A DNA stretch of 64,000 nucleotides from an uncultured Mediterraneibacter sp. (GTDB lineage Bacteria > Bacillota > Clostridia > Lachnospirales > Lachnospiraceae). Shown piece after piece: positions 35,343-45,317 of the stretch. Positions within the stretch are counted from its first letter, which is position 1, and each line of letters begins with the position of its first letter. Made by a program: the position numbers and the translations under genes. Location of the stretch: contig CAKRDD010000006.1 of the NCBI GenBank assembly GCA_934309345.1, positions 83,262 through 147,261 of the forward strand, given 5' to 3'. Under the pieces are notes generated by a model. The model did no database searches. It was given only the letters and a program-made list of their open reading frames with translations, and was not told the origin of the DNA.

Positions 35343-38300
35343 GCGTAAAATGGACAGAAGAACAACAGAAAGTAATCGACTTGCGTGACCGCAACATTCT
35401 CGTGTCTGCAGCAGCAGGTTCAGGAAAGACAGCCGTACTTGTTGAACGAATCATTTCAAGAATTACGGATGAAAATGATCCCGCGGATGTAGACCGTCTC
35501 TTGGTTGTAACTTATACGGAAGCAGCGGCAGCAGAGATGAAAGAGCGAATCGGTGCAGCAATTGAGAAGAAGCTGGAAGAACAGCCTGGAAATGTGAATC
35601 TGGAGCAGCAGTCCACATTGATCCATAATGCGTCGATCATGACGATCCACAGCTTTTGCCTGTCGGTGATCCGGGACCATTTTCATGTGATTGGGATCGA
35701 TCCGGCCTTTCGCATTGCAGAAGAAGGAGAATTGCGTCTTCTGATGCAGGATGTCTTAGAAGAGCTGATTGAGAATTTCTATGCAGAGGGATCCGAGGCA
35801 TTTTTAAACTTTGTTGACCAGTATGGGACAGGAAGAAATGATCAGAAGATCGAGGAACTTATCCTCCAGCTTTACGAATATTCCAGAAGTTATCCACAAC
35901 CGGAAAAGTGGTTGAAGGAATGTGTGGATAATTATGATATTGAGCCGGAGAAGATGGAAGAAGCAGATGTCGTGCAGGAGGCAAAGGCAAGAGTAAGGCA
36001 GAATCTCACAGATGTGAAAGGGTTTGTTCAACAGGCAATAGAAGTATGCGAACTTCCGGCCGGTCCGTATATGTATGGTGAAATGTTAGATTCCGATCTG
36101 GTACAGATTGAGCAATTGGAAAAAGCAGAGACATTTTGTCAGCAAGAGCAGATTGTCAGTAATTTCATATGGAAACGTCTGTCAGGAAAGAAAGATCCGA
36201 CGGTTGATCCGGAGCTGAAAGAGAAAGCACAGGGGCTTAGAAAACAGGCGAAGAAGCTGATAGAAGATCTGAAAGCAAACTATTTCTACGCGCCTGTTGA
36301 TGAGTGGATCAAGGATATGCAAGAGGCGCAGACAGCAATGAAGATGTTAGTTATGCTGGTACAGGCTTTTGCAGAGGCATTTTCGGAGAAAAAGAGACAG
36401 AGAAATCTGTTGGACTTCAGTGATATGGAACAGTTTGCGCTTCGGATTCTGACGGAAGAAAAGGAAGGGGAACTGATTCCGTCGGCGGTGGCACAGGAGT
36501 ATCAGGAACGTTTTGAAGAAGTTATGATCGATGAGTATCAGGATAGTAACCTGGTGCAGGAGACAATTCTGACGAGTGTGTCAAGGGAGTCGGCAGGAGA
36601 GAACAATCTTTTCATGGTTGGAGATGTAAAGCAGAGTATTTACAGATTCCGCCTGTCGCGCCCGGAACTCTTCATGGGGAAATATAACAGCTACAGTACG
36701 CAGGAGAGCAGCAGGCAGAGAATTGATCTCGACAGGAACTTCCGAAGCAGGGGCGAAGTGCTTGACAGCACGAATTATATTTTCAGGAAACTGATGCGGA
36801 AGGAATTTGGGGAAATCATCTATGATGATAAGGCAGCATTACATTTGGGAGCCTCTTTTCCTGAATTACCGGATGAAACTGTGTTTACAGATCAGACGGA
36901 ACTGCTTCTTTACGATCAGACGGGGCTTCGGAGCAGTGAAGCGAGAGAAGAAGAGGCGCGGATGATCGCACAGAGAATGAAAGAACTTTTAAGCACGGGG
37001 GTTGTGCTTGATAAGGAAACAGGAGAATACCGTCCGGTTCATTATCGGGATATGGTGATTCTGACGAGAAGTTTACAGGGATGGGCAGAAGTTTTCGCGT
37101 CCATACTGGCCGAGGAGGGAATTCCGGCATACTCTGTGAGCAGAGAAGGATATTTTGAGACGTATGAGGTCAGTGTTCTTCTGGATTATCTGAAAGTTCT
37201 TGATAATGCAAGACAGGATCTGCCATTGACAGCAGTTTTGACTTCACCGTTTGCTGGTCTGACGGCAGCAGAACTGTCTGTGATTCGTCTTTCGTATCCG
37301 AATCAGTTATTTTACGAGGCGGTGGAAGGATTTTGCAACCTGAGTCCGGAAGAAATTCCGGAAACTGTGGACAAAAAGCAGGTAATACAGGTACAGGGAA
37401 AATTGAGGAAGTTTTTCGAGGTATTGGATCATTTCAGGGAAATTCTTCCGTATACGGCAATCCATGACCTTCTTGCGGAAATAATTGATAAAACCGGCTA
37501 TGGGTTATTTATCAGTGCGATGCCGGGAGGCGCACAGAGACAGGCAAATATAGAAATGCTTGTTGAGAAAGCGAGAGCTTTTGAAGGAACGAGTTATAAA
37601 GGACTTTTTAATTTTGTGCGTTATATCGAGCAGTTGAAAAAATATGATGTTGATTATGGTGAAGCAAGTATCATAGACGAGCAGGATGACACGGTCCGTA
37701 TTATGAGTATTCATAAAAGTAAAGGTCTGGAATTCCCAATCGTTTTTGTAGCCGGAACAGGAAAGCAATTCAATACACAGGATCTGAAAGGAAGTATTGT
37801 GATCCATCCGAGAAACGGAGTTGGAATTGACGTTGTAGACCTTGAGATGAGGACGAAGGCACCGACCTTTTTGAAGAAAATGATCCAGGAGAAGACAAAG
37901 CTTGAGAATCTTGCAGAAGAACTTCGTGTGCTTTATGTAGCGATGACAAGAGCAAAGGAAAAGTTGATTCTGACAGGAAGTCTGAAAATGGGCGAAGACG
38001 GTCTGGAGCCTTATGTGAATCATATGACAGACAGGGAATCTCCATTGAGCCTTTATCAGTTAGAAGGCGCAAACCGTTATCTGGACTGGATTCTTCCGGC
38101 ACTTCTTCAGGAAGAAGATCTCAAAAGAGAAGATGGTTTATGTGGAATTCTCAAAACAGAAAGTGAAGAGGTGCAGCAATTGCCGGTTAAAGTCCGGATT
38201 TTTGATGCAGGAGAGATGGATTTTACAGAAGATGCACAGCGAGAGGCGGAAATAATTGCAAGAGAAGTGCTTGAACACTGGGATACATCGAAGGTTTATC

Positions 38301-39058
38301 TTCCGGGAGCAGAAGAAAAGCTGGAACAGCAGATGAATTTCCTTTATCCATATGAAGAAGAAGGAAAAATGAAGCTGAAATTTACAGTTTCAGAGTTGAA
38401 GAAGCGTGAGTCTTTGCAGGAAGAAGCAGGAGAAGAATTGATTCAGGAGCCGGAGATCGTGCCACTGCTTCCGCATTTTATGGAAGAACAGGAAGAAGGA
38501 CTGACCGGAGCCTCAAGAGGAAGTGCTTATCATAAACTTCTGGAGCTTCATGATTTTTCAAAAGAATATACAGAGGAACTTCTGAAAGAAGAAATCGAAC
38601 AGTTCTATCAGGCAGGGAGACTGTCGAAAGAGATGGCAGACTGTATCCGCATGAAAGATATTCTTGCATTTTTAAATAGCGAGAGTGGAAGACGAATGAC
38701 ACAAGCAGCAGGAAATGGAAAGCTTCGGAAGGAACAGCCGTTTGTTCTCGGAATAGCTGCATCTGAGATCTATCCGGAAATCTATCAGGATATTCAGAAG
38801 AGAAGTCAGGGAGCGGATGAAAATCGAAAGGAAGAGACCATTCTCGTCCAGGGAATTATCGATGTCTGGTTTGAGGAGGAAGATGGACTTGTACTACTCG
38901 ACTATAAGACGGATAGAGTCAGAAATGCATCTCAATTGAAAGAACTGTACCATGCACAGCTTGATTACTATGCCCAGGCGCTGGAGCAGCTGTTAGAGAA
39001 GCCGGTGAAGGAGAAGATTATCTATTCCTTTGCCTTGAAGGAGGAGATCATCTTATGA
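35339..39058 (+). CDS. addA: ATP-dependent helicase/nuclease AddA subunit
   Basis: UvrD-like helicase plus RecB-like nuclease. About 1239 residues from ATG 35339 with CAGGAG upstream. VSAAAGSGKTAVL is Walker A, VMIDEYQDSN Walker B, VGDVKQSIYRFR motif III and VAMTRAKEKLIL motif VI. The C-terminal nuclease has VLLDYKTDRV. Complete by length. Coupled to addB and to the next gene by ATGA overlaps. Confidence 0.96.
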   Translation: MSVKWTEEQQKVIDLRDRNILVSAAAGSGKTAVLVERIISRITDENDPADVDRLLVVTYTEAAAAEMKERIGAAIEKKLEEQPGNVNLEQQSTLIHNASIMTIHSFCLSVIRDHFHVIGIDPAFRIAEEGELRLLMQDVLEELIENFYAEGSEAFLNFVDQYGTGRNDQKIEELILQLYEYSRSYPQPEKWLKECVDNYDIEPEKMEEADVVQEAKARVRQNLTDVKGFVQQAIEVCELPAGPYMYGEMLDSDLVQIEQLEKAETFCQQEQIVSNFIWKRLSGKKDPTVDPELKEKAQGLRKQAKKLIEDLKANYFYAPVDEWIKDMQEAQTAMKMLVMLVQAFAEAFSEKKRQRNLLDFSDMEQFALRILTEEKEGELIPSAVAQEYQERFEEVMIDEYQDSNLVQETILTSVSRESAGENNLFMVGDVKQSIYRFRLSRPELFMGKYNSYSTQESSRQRIDLDRNFRSRGEVLDSTNYIFRKLMRKEFGEIIYDDKAALHLGASFPELPDETVFTDQTELLLYDQTGLRSSEAREEEARMIAQRMKELLSTGVVLDKETGEYRPVHYRDMVILTRSLQGWAEVFASILAEEGIPAYSVSREGYFETYEVSVLLDYLKVLDNARQDLPLTAVLTSPFAGLTAAELSVIRLSYPNQLFYEAVEGFCNLSPEEIPETVDKKQVIQVQGKLRKFFEVLDHFREILPYTAIHDLLAEIIDKTGYGLFISAMPGGAQRQANIEMLVEKARAFEGTSYKGLFNFVRYIEQLKKYDVDYGEASIIDEQDDTVRIMSIHKSKGLEFPIVFVAGTGKQFNTQDLKGSIVIHPRNGVGIDVVDLEMRTKAPTFLKKMIQEKTKLENLAEELRVLYVAMTRAKEKLILTGSLKMGEDGLEPYVNHMTDRESPLSLYQLEGANRYLDWILPALLQEEDLKREDGLCGILKTESEEVQQLPVKVRIFDAGEMDFTEDAQREAEIIAREVLEHWDTSKVYLPGAEEKLEQQMNFLYPYEEEGKMKLKFTVSELKKRESLQEEAGEELIQEPEIVPLLPHFMEEQEEGLTGASRGSAYHKLLELHDFSKEYTEELLKEEIEQFYQAGRLSKEMADCIRMKDILAFLNSESGRRMTQAAGNGKLRKEQPFVLGIAASEIYPEIYQDIQKRSQGADENRKEETILVQGIIDVWFEEEDGLVLLDYKTDRVRNASQLKELYHAQLDYYAQALEQLLEKPVKEKIIYSFALKEEIIL

Positions 39059-39315
39059 AATATTTCTGGTATTACCTGATATTTATCAATTTATTTGCAT
39101 TTTGTACCTATGGGATTGATAAATGGAAAGCGAAGAAAGGTGCATGGAGAGTTCCGGAGAAAACGCTGTTAATCCTTGCATTGATCGGTGGAAGTGCAGG
39201 AGCAATCGCAGGTATGATGTGTTTCCGGCATAAGACACGGAAAGCAAAATTTATGATTACAGTGCCTGTGATCTTTGTTGTGGAGGTAATCTTGCTGATC
39301 ATCTGGCTTTTGTAA
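39055..39315 (+). CDS. DUF1294 membrane protein
   Basis: 86-residue protein with two or three helices. FCTYGIDKWKAKKGAWRVPE and FRHKTRKAKF are DUF1294 signatures. Its ATG overlaps the addA stop, so it is translated with addAB. Function unknown; no link to repair is established. Confidence 0.88.
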   Translation: MKYFWYYLIFINLFAFCTYGIDKWKAKKGAWRVPEKTLLILALIGGSAGAIAGMMCFRHKTRKAKFMITVPVIFVVEVILLIIWLL

Positions 39316-39385
39316 GAAAGAAAAAAGAAAAATATTCTTTATCGCATCATCAATTTGCACAGTTAAAGTGCTGAAAACGCTACCA

Positions 39386-39422
39386 AAGAAACAAGATTTT
39401 ACAAAATCTTGTTTCTTTTTTT
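39386..39422 (+). terminator. Terminator of the addBA unit
   Basis: AAGAAACAAGATTTT and AAATCTTGTTTCTT form a near-perfect hairpin with a three-base loop, followed by a long T-run. Confidence 0.92.
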
Positions 39423-39537
39423 CAACTTCTTTTCGAATGAAAAAAAATCTGTTAATATAACACATAGGAATACTAGAGTTATTGGCTGCAGAATACTGTG
39501 AACAGCATGAAAGCAGCTGGGAAAGGAGTTTGACAAG

Positions 39538-40740
39538 ATGCCAAAGTTAAATGAAAATTATCAGAATGTAAAAGACAGTTATCTTTTTGCGGAGATTGCA
39601 AGAAGAGTAAAAGTATATGAGGAAACACATCCGGAGAAAGCGGCGGATATTATCCGTCTCGGAATCGGTGATGTAACATTGCCATTGACAAAGAGTGTGA
39701 TTGAGGCACTTCATGAAGCAGTAGATTCTCAGGCAGTATCTGAGACATTCAAAGGATACGGACCGGAGCAGGGATATGCATTTGCACAGGAAGCAATCGC
39801 AGATTATTACGCACGCAATGGCGTAGAAGTAAAAGCTACAGATATCTTTATTTCAGATGGCGCAAAGAGTGATACAGGAAATATTACTGAACTTTTTGCA
39901 CAGGATAACGTGGTTCTCGTTCCGGATCCGGTTTACCCTGTTTATGTAGATACAAATACAATGGATGGAAAGAATATCATCTATATGAACGGAACAAAAG
40001 AAAACGATTTCCTTCCAATGCCGGATGAAAATGTAAAGGCAGATATCATTTACCTGTGTTCTCCAAACAACCCGACAGGTGCATGCTACAACAAAGAGCA
40101 GTTAGAGGCATGGGTTGCATACGCATTGAAAAATGATGCTGTAATCCTCTATGATTCTGCTTATGAAGCATTTATCACAGATCCTACACTTCCTAGAAGC
40201 ATCTATGCGATCGAGGGCGCAAAGAAATGTGCGATCGAGTTCTGTTCCCTTTCTAAGACAGCAGGATTCACAGGTACACGTTTCTCTTACACAGTTGTTC
40301 CGGAAGAGCTTGTGTTCGAGACATCAAATGGCGGAACATTGAGCCTGCACAATATGTGGAACAGAAGACAGTGTACAAAGTTCAACGGAACACCGTATAT
40401 CATCCAGTATGCGGGAGCTAAGGTATTTACAGAAGAGGGCATGAAAGAGTGTCAGGAGAATATCGGATATTACCGTGAAAATGCACGTATGATCGCTGAA
40501 ACACTTGAGAAGAAAGGAATCTCATTTACAGGTGGTGTAAACTCACCATACATCTGGTTCGAGTGCCCGAAGGGAATGGAGTCCTGGGAGTTCTTTGATT
40601 ACCTCCTTGAAAACGCTCAGGTTGTCGGAACACCGGGAGCAGGATTCGGAGAAAATGGAAAGAACTATTTCCGTCTGACATCTTTTGGAAAACATGAGAA
40701 GACAAAAGAAGCGATGGAGCGTTTCAATTCATTATTCTAA
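39538..40740 (+). CDS. dapL: LL-diaminopimelate aminotransferase
   Basis: PLP enzyme that makes LL-diaminopimelate from tetrahydrodipicolinate in one step of lysine and cell-wall synthesis. 400 residues; IRLGIGDVTLPL near the N-terminus, CSPNNPTGACYN, and SLSKTAGFTGTRFSY containing the PLP lysine. Class I/II aminotransferase fold of normal length. AAAGGAG precedes the ATG. Monocistronic. Confidence 0.95.
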   Translation: MPKLNENYQNVKDSYLFAEIARRVKVYEETHPEKAADIIRLGIGDVTLPLTKSVIEALHEAVDSQAVSETFKGYGPEQGYAFAQEAIADYYARNGVEVKATDIFISDGAKSDTGNITELFAQDNVVLVPDPVYPVYVDTNTMDGKNIIYMNGTKENDFLPMPDENVKADIIYLCSPNNPTGACYNKEQLEAWVAYALKNDAVILYDSAYEAFITDPTLPRSIYAIEGAKKCAIEFCSLSKTAGFTGTRFSYTVVPEELVFETSNGGTLSLHNMWNRRQCTKFNGTPYIIQYAGAKVFTEEGMKECQENIGYYRENARMIAETLEKKGISFTGGVNSPYIWFECPKGMESWEFFDYLLENAQVVGTPGAGFGENGKNYFRLTSFGKHEKTKEAMERFNSLF

Positions 40741-40810
40741 AATATAAAGTGAACGGATTACGTGCATAACAGAAGAAAGTTATCATAGTGATGGTTTACA
40801 GAAGGAAAAA

Positions 40811-40836
40811 GAGAAGCTGAAAACAGCTTCTCTTTT
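40811..40836. terminator. Bidirectional terminator between dapL and the surface-protein gene
   Basis: GAGAAGCTG and CAGCTTCTC flank a four-base loop. T-runs follow on both strands (TTTT on plus, TTTTTCC on minus). Confidence 0.85.
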
Positions 40837-40854
40837 AAAATACAATGTTTTTTA

Positions 40855-43452
40855 TTAATACTTTTTCTTACGAAGTACAAACACAGCACCGATAATTACG
40901 ATAAGAGAACCGCCGGCAATTGCGAGTGGTACGATCGGGTTGGTCATATCTCCTGTCTTAACCGGAGCAACTTTCTTTCCGGTAAGAGTAGTGGATGAAG
41001 AAGTTCCTGAAGTAATCGGTGTAATCGAAGGTGTTGGTTTTACAGGTGCAACCGGATTAGACGGTTTTACTGGATCAGACGGTTTTACCGGATCGACTGG
41101 CTTATCAGGTTCAGATGGATCCACCGGATCAACAGTTTTTGCTGGAGAAGTCATTTTCCATAACTGTGTTCCATAGAAAGGATTCGCAGTACCGATAACC
41201 ATCCAGTCATCTCCAGTTGCAAAAGTACGAAGTCCGTGATTATAAGGATCACCGAATCCGTTTGTTGTAATGGAGGTAAATGATGCTCCATCTTCTGAAG
41301 TATACAGGTCAAATCCACGTTCAGCACTTCCGAGATAGCATAAAATTTCACCAAATGCAATCAGGTTATCCTTTTTTGTAATTGTGATCAGAATATCTAA
41401 CAGTTCTTTTAATTCGTCAGGAAGTTCGGAATCAAATTCTGTATAGTAGTCATATATTGCAGAATATTCATCGATAAAGTCCTGTGATCCCTGCTCATCT
41501 ATAGAAGAAGATAAAGGATCCATGTTGAAGAGCAATTCAACTAAGTCTGTTGAAAGCTTACGAGTCAAACTATTTGGTTTGATGGAACCGTTCTCAAGTC
41601 CGTTCATCAGAGAGTCTAACTGTTCATCAGAAAGTGTGATGGCATTGTCTTCATCCTTTTCAGATGAATATGTTGCAGCCTGAGCAGTGTTGTATCTCTT
41701 AGTTGCAGATGCAATTGCATTCTGTACCATTTCATAAGAAGACAAGTTGCTTTCAGATGTATTATTGTTAACTGCAGTGTTGTCAGCTTCATCTTCAACA
41801 GAGCTGCTGTCTGGTTGAACTGTATCATCAGAATCTGTGTTATCAGCAGTGAGTGGCTGAGTAGGATATTCTGGAAGATACTTGTTCAATAATAACTCAA
41901 CGAATACTTTGAGATAGTTGATCTGGGATTCCCATTCCTCAGGAGTCATATTCAGAAGATCACCGTTTGTAAACTGTCCGATAGGCTCAAGTAAACTACT
42001 GCTGTCGAAAGTTCCAAAGTACATCTTGCCATCATATACAGTAGACTGCCAGATATACTGATTCTCATGATGTCCGAATCCTGAACAAAGTCCTGAACTA
42101 CCTCCATCAGGGAACATTTCTGTTGCATCTCCGACTACCAGTTCCATATTTTCATTCTTGTCCATACGGTAGAGACTGACAGACTGTTCAAGGTTCTTAG
42201 CAAGGAACTCTACATTTTTATTAAAGACAACATCTTCAAGAGCAATTTCAATATCTTCGTACTCTCCAATGTAGAGATGATCGTTGTAAACAAGCATGTT
42301 ACATGCACCGGCACGTGTGCGTTCCGGGTCGATACCAAAGGTGTATTTGGCACCATCAGCTTTATCGCCTACAACAGGCGTCCATGTCCAGGAACCATCA
42401 GAATTCTCGTCACCGCGGACAATAGCAAAGGACTGCATTGTATGTTCGTCAGGTTTGTTATCCTGTGTTCCGGTACAAAGAGCTACGTACAGGCTACCAT
42501 TGAATTCGATCATCTCCCAGATAGATCCACCATAGATACTATCCGTATAATGGTAAGCTGGATAATTGAATAAGTCACTCTTTGTTGCAATCTTTTTGAA
42601 AGAAGACTGACCTGCTGATGGATCAGAGGATTTCAGAATATAAGGTCCATCTACACCAACACAGCTTGCGATGAATTCACCGTTGAAAACTGCCATTCCA
42701 CGAATACCTGTGCTGATACCTTCTTTGTATGCAGCTCCGGCTTCTGCTGGAGTGATTCCTGTATACACACAGTTGATCTCATCTGTTTCAGGATCGATAC
42801 AGTAGATACTAGGAAGTCCGCTTCTTTGTCCTTTCGCGCGGACAGAACCGCAGAAATAAAGTTTGTCATTGAAGCGGATCGCATTTCTGAAAAGCGGTCC
42901 CTTACCAGTTGTAGATTCAGACATTAAAAGCTTTGTCTCTCCGGTTTTGACATTTACCTTAACGAGAATACCGCCGGAATCTTCATCAAGCGTTCCGTCC
43001 GCTTTTTCATGTCCATAGAAAAAAGTACCATTGAACATTGCTTTCAGTGCAGCTCTCATGATCTCCGGATCAAAATTGTCACCAAGGACAGTGTCCATCA
43101 GCTCCAGTGTGTTCCCCATTGCTGCATAGCAGGTACCTACATACATCCAGTCACCGTAAGAAGCAGCAGACCAGGCATAACTTTGTCCCTGATCGCCCTG
43201 ACCTGTAGCACCATTCTCACCAGTTACGGCAACATTTCCACCACCCAGGTAATCAACAATACCGTCAGGAGTAGAAACAGGCTTTTCAGGATGTGAGAGC
43301 TTTCCAAAAGTATAATCACCTTTTGTGTAAGTAACAGAAGGCTGAAAATCAGAACTATCTTCTGCTGAAGCAGTCACAGCTGAAAGGCTTGAAATGACAA
43401 GTGACAGAGCAACAACAGAGGTTCCAATTCTTTTAAACAGGCTCTTACTCAT
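40855..43452 (-). CDS. Large secreted, wall-anchored surface protein (possible beta-propeller)
   Basis: 865 residues. The N-terminus is a signal peptide (KSLFKRIGTSVVALSLVIS, cleavage near SAVTASAED). The body has repeated blocks such as GSIWEMIEFNGSLYVAL, RNAIRFNDKLYFCG and GMAVFNGEFIASC, whose spacing and W/F-NG-LY pattern suggest a beta-propeller. A Ser/Asn/Thr-rich linker (about 545-600), an unusual DPVxPSDP proline repeat (about 790-815), then APVKTGD, a membrane helix and a KKKY tail form a sortase sorting signal with a non-LPXTG motif. RBS GGGAGG. Substrate or ligand unknown. Confidence 0.8.
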   Translation of the reverse strand: MSKSLFKRIGTSVVALSLVISSLSAVTASAEDSSDFQPSVTYTKGDYTFGKLSHPEKPVSTPDGIVDYLGGGNVAVTGENGATGQGDQGQSYAWSAASYGDWMYVGTCYAAMGNTLELMDTVLGDNFDPEIMRAALKAMFNGTFFYGHEKADGTLDEDSGGILVKVNVKTGETKLLMSESTTGKGPLFRNAIRFNDKLYFCGSVRAKGQRSGLPSIYCIDPETDEINCVYTGITPAEAGAAYKEGISTGIRGMAVFNGEFIASCVGVDGPYILKSSDPSAGQSSFKKIATKSDLFNYPAYHYTDSIYGGSIWEMIEFNGSLYVALCTGTQDNKPDEHTMQSFAIVRGDENSDGSWTWTPVVGDKADGAKYTFGIDPERTRAGACNMLVYNDHLYIGEYEDIEIALEDVVFNKNVEFLAKNLEQSVSLYRMDKNENMELVVGDATEMFPDGGSSGLCSGFGHHENQYIWQSTVYDGKMYFGTFDSSSLLEPIGQFTNGDLLNMTPEEWESQINYLKVFVELLLNKYLPEYPTQPLTADNTDSDDTVQPDSSSVEDEADNTAVNNNTSESNLSSYEMVQNAIASATKRYNTAQAATYSSEKDEDNAITLSDEQLDSLMNGLENGSIKPNSLTRKLSTDLVELLFNMDPLSSSIDEQGSQDFIDEYSAIYDYYTEFDSELPDELKELLDILITITKKDNLIAFGEILCYLGSAERGFDLYTSEDGASFTSITTNGFGDPYNHGLRTFATGDDWMVIGTANPFYGTQLWKMTSPAKTVDPVDPSEPDKPVDPVKPSDPVKPSNPVAPVKPTPSITPITSGTSSSTTLTGKKVAPVKTGDMTNPIVPLAIAGGSLIVIIGAVFVLRKKKY

Positions 43453-43498
43453 GATTATTTCCTCCCTTTAATTTAATTTTAGATAATAAGCCTTATTA

Positions 43499-43527
43499 AT
43501 TATAGCACTATAAATTTTTAAAGTAAA
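43499..43527 (-). promoter_or_regulatory. Promoter of the surface-protein gene
   Basis: On the minus strand, TTTACT (43527-43522), 17 bases, then a perfect TATAAT (43504-43499). It is about 50 bases before the start codon. Confidence 0.65.
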
Positions 43528-43624
43528 GGACAAAGCGTCGATTTGTTCACGGATATTTCACAATTATTTCAAGAAATTATCATAATAAAAGTAAAAATAT
43601 ATTTACAATTAAATTACATGTGAG

Positions 43625-43653
43625 TTTACAAGAAGATGTGGATTTGGTAAGAT
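43625..43653 (+). promoter_or_regulatory. Promoter of rpiB
   Basis: TTTACA (43625-43630), 17 bases, TAAGAT (43648-43653), about 47 bases before the ATG. Confidence 0.55.
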
Positions 43654-43699
43654 AGAAACGGTATATTTTTTTGAAATTTAGAAAGGATGGAACGTTAAA

Positions 43700-44143
43700 A
43701 TGAAAATTGGTATTGGTAACGATCACTCCGCACTGGAGCTGAAAGCAGAAATTATAGAATTTCTGAAAGAGAAAGGTCATGAGGTTGTAGACTATGGAAC
43801 ATATACATCCGAAAGTTGTGACTATCCGGTATATGGAGAGAAAGTAGCCCGTGCAGTTGTAGCAGGAGAAGTGGAGAAGGGAATCCTGATCTGTGGAACA
43901 GGACTTGGAATCTCTCTTGCAGCGAATAAAGTAAAAGGAATCCGTGCATGTGTCTGCAGCGAGCCATTTACAGCAAAGATGTCAAGAGCACATAATGATT
44001 GTAATGTACTCGCATTCGGAGCTCGTGTGGTAGGTGGAGAACTTGCCAAGATGATCGTAGATACATGGATCAATACAGAATTCGAAGGTGGTCGTCATCA
44101 GCGCAGGGTAGATATGCTGATGGAGATCGAGGAGAAAAACTAA
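43700..44143 (+). CDS. rpiB: Ribose-5-phosphate isomerase B (RpiB/LacAB family)
   Basis: Interconverts ribose-5-phosphate and ribulose-5-phosphate. 147 residues; IGIGNDHSALELK, the active-site cysteine in ILICGTGLGIS, and RAHNDCNVLAFGARV. GAAAGGA precedes the ATG. A related sugar-phosphate isomerase activity (e.g. on allose-6-phosphate or galactose-6-phosphate) cannot be excluded, but a single gene rather than a lacAB pair favours RpiB. Confidence 0.92.
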   Translation: MKIGIGNDHSALELKAEIIEFLKEKGHEVVDYGTYTSESCDYPVYGEKVARAVVAGEVEKGILICGTGLGISLAANKVKGIRACVCSEPFTAKMSRAHNDCNVLAFGARVVGGELAKMIVDTWINTEFEGGRHQRRVDMLMEIEEKN

Positions 44144-44225
44144 ACAGTTACAAAGATTTTAAGAAAGAGACTTCTGCGTTACATTTTATCAGAGCGTGGA
44201 AGTCTTTTGCAAAAGGGGAAGAAAA

Positions 44226-45317
44226 ATGCAGGAATATGATTTATCGCAATGGATTTTATTCTTTTTTCTCTACAGTTTTCTCGGATGGGTATGGGAAAGC
44301 TGTTATGTTTCTGTCAGAAAGCACCGCTGGGTAAACCGCGGATTTATGCATGGACCGATGCTTCCACTTTATGGATCGGGCGCAATGGTTGTCCTGATCG
44401 TGACGATTCCGGTCAGAGATAACATCCCACTCGTATTTCTTATGGGAATGATCGGTGCGACAATTTTGGAGTATTTTACAGGCATTACGATGGAGCGTCT
44501 GTTCCATGTAAGATACTGGGATTATAGAAATCTGAAATTTAATGTCAGAGGATATATTTGCCCGATAGCAAGTTTGTGCTGGGGCGTATTCTCTATTCTT
44601 ATGGTAAAAGTCGTGCATGTTCCATTTGAACATATGGTATTGTTGATTCCGGTTACAATAGCCGATATCCTTGCATTTGTTCTGACGATCGCAGCGGCAG
44701 TTGACTTCACACAGTCCTTCAACGAGGCTATGGATATGAAACGTATTCTTGTACAGCTTGAGGCCAGCAAAGAACAGATCCAGAAGATGCAGGAGCGCCT
44801 GAAAGATGCTTCTGAGGAAATGCAGGACAGATTGAAAGATGCATCCGAGGAAATGCAGGATAAACTGAAAGGTGCATCAGAGGGCGTTCAGGAACGTCTG
44901 AAACGTGCATCCGAAGGGGTACAGGAGAAGCTCGAGGACAGCTATCTGTTGTATGAAGAGCGTAAAGAGATGAAAGCAGCGGAGAAGCAGACAAGAAAAG
45001 AACTGTATCTTGCGAAGATAGAAGAACAGCGTAGAGAACGAAAAGAACAGCTTGCACAGCTTTCAGAAAAGGTTGAGACACTGCTTCGTACTGCCCGTCT
45101 GGAGAATGAAGCACAAGAGTCTGAATCGAAAGGAAACTGGAGAAAAGAACTTGCCCAGATGCGTGCAAATATAGTAAGTGAGAGACAGAAACTGGGTTCA
45201 CGTACGAACAGAAATTATGTGAATGCCATGAGACAGCTGAGAAGAAACCCTACAGCGGTATCAGACAAGTTCAAGAATGCAATGGAAGAATTAAAGAAAA
45301 ATGCCGAGGTGAAATAA
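44226..45317 (+). CDS. CmpB-type (putative ABC transporter type IV) membrane protein with repeat coiled-coil tail
   Basis: About 363 residues from ATG 44226, after AAGGGGAAG. The first 170 residues are five or six membrane helices with FFFLYSFLGWVWESCYV and GYICPIASLCWG, the pattern of the ABC_trans_CmpB/PF06541 family. The rest is a long charged coiled coil that opens with tandem 11-residue repeats (QERLKDASEEM type). The name 'ABC transporter' is historical: no ATPase or binding protein is near. The nth gene starts one base after its stop codon. Confidence 0.78.
   Translation: MQEYDLSQWILFFFLYSFLGWVWESCYVSVRKHRWVNRGFMHGPMLPLYGSGAMVVLIVTIPVRDNIPLVFLMGMIGATILEYFTGITMERLFHVRYWDYRNLKFNVRGYICPIASLCWGVFSILMVKVVHVPFEHMVLLIPVTIADILAFVLTIAAAVDFTQSFNEAMDMKRILVQLEASKEQIQKMQERLKDASEEMQDRLKDASEEMQDKLKGASEGVQERLKRASEGVQEKLEDSYLLYEERKEMKAAEKQTRKELYLAKIEEQRRERKEQLAQLSEKVETLLRTARLENEAQESESKGNWRKELAQMRANIVSERQKLGSRTNRNYVNAMRQLRRNPTAVSDKFKNAMEELKKNAEVK
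44787..44951 (+). repeat. Tandem 33-base repeat, five units, coding for 11-residue units
   Basis: Units begin at 44787, 44820, 44853, 44886 and 44919. The first four translate to MQERLKDASEE-like units; the fifth has diverged. An 11-residue (hendecad) period is typical of straight or right-handed coiled coils. Confidence 0.85.

Noticed and set aside
37505..38023. 172-codon minus-strand frame inside addA
   Set aside because: Antisense shadow with no start site and no family resemblance.
44787..44951. CRISPR array
   Set aside because: The 33-base repeats are contiguous, have no spacers and are in frame within a coding sequence.
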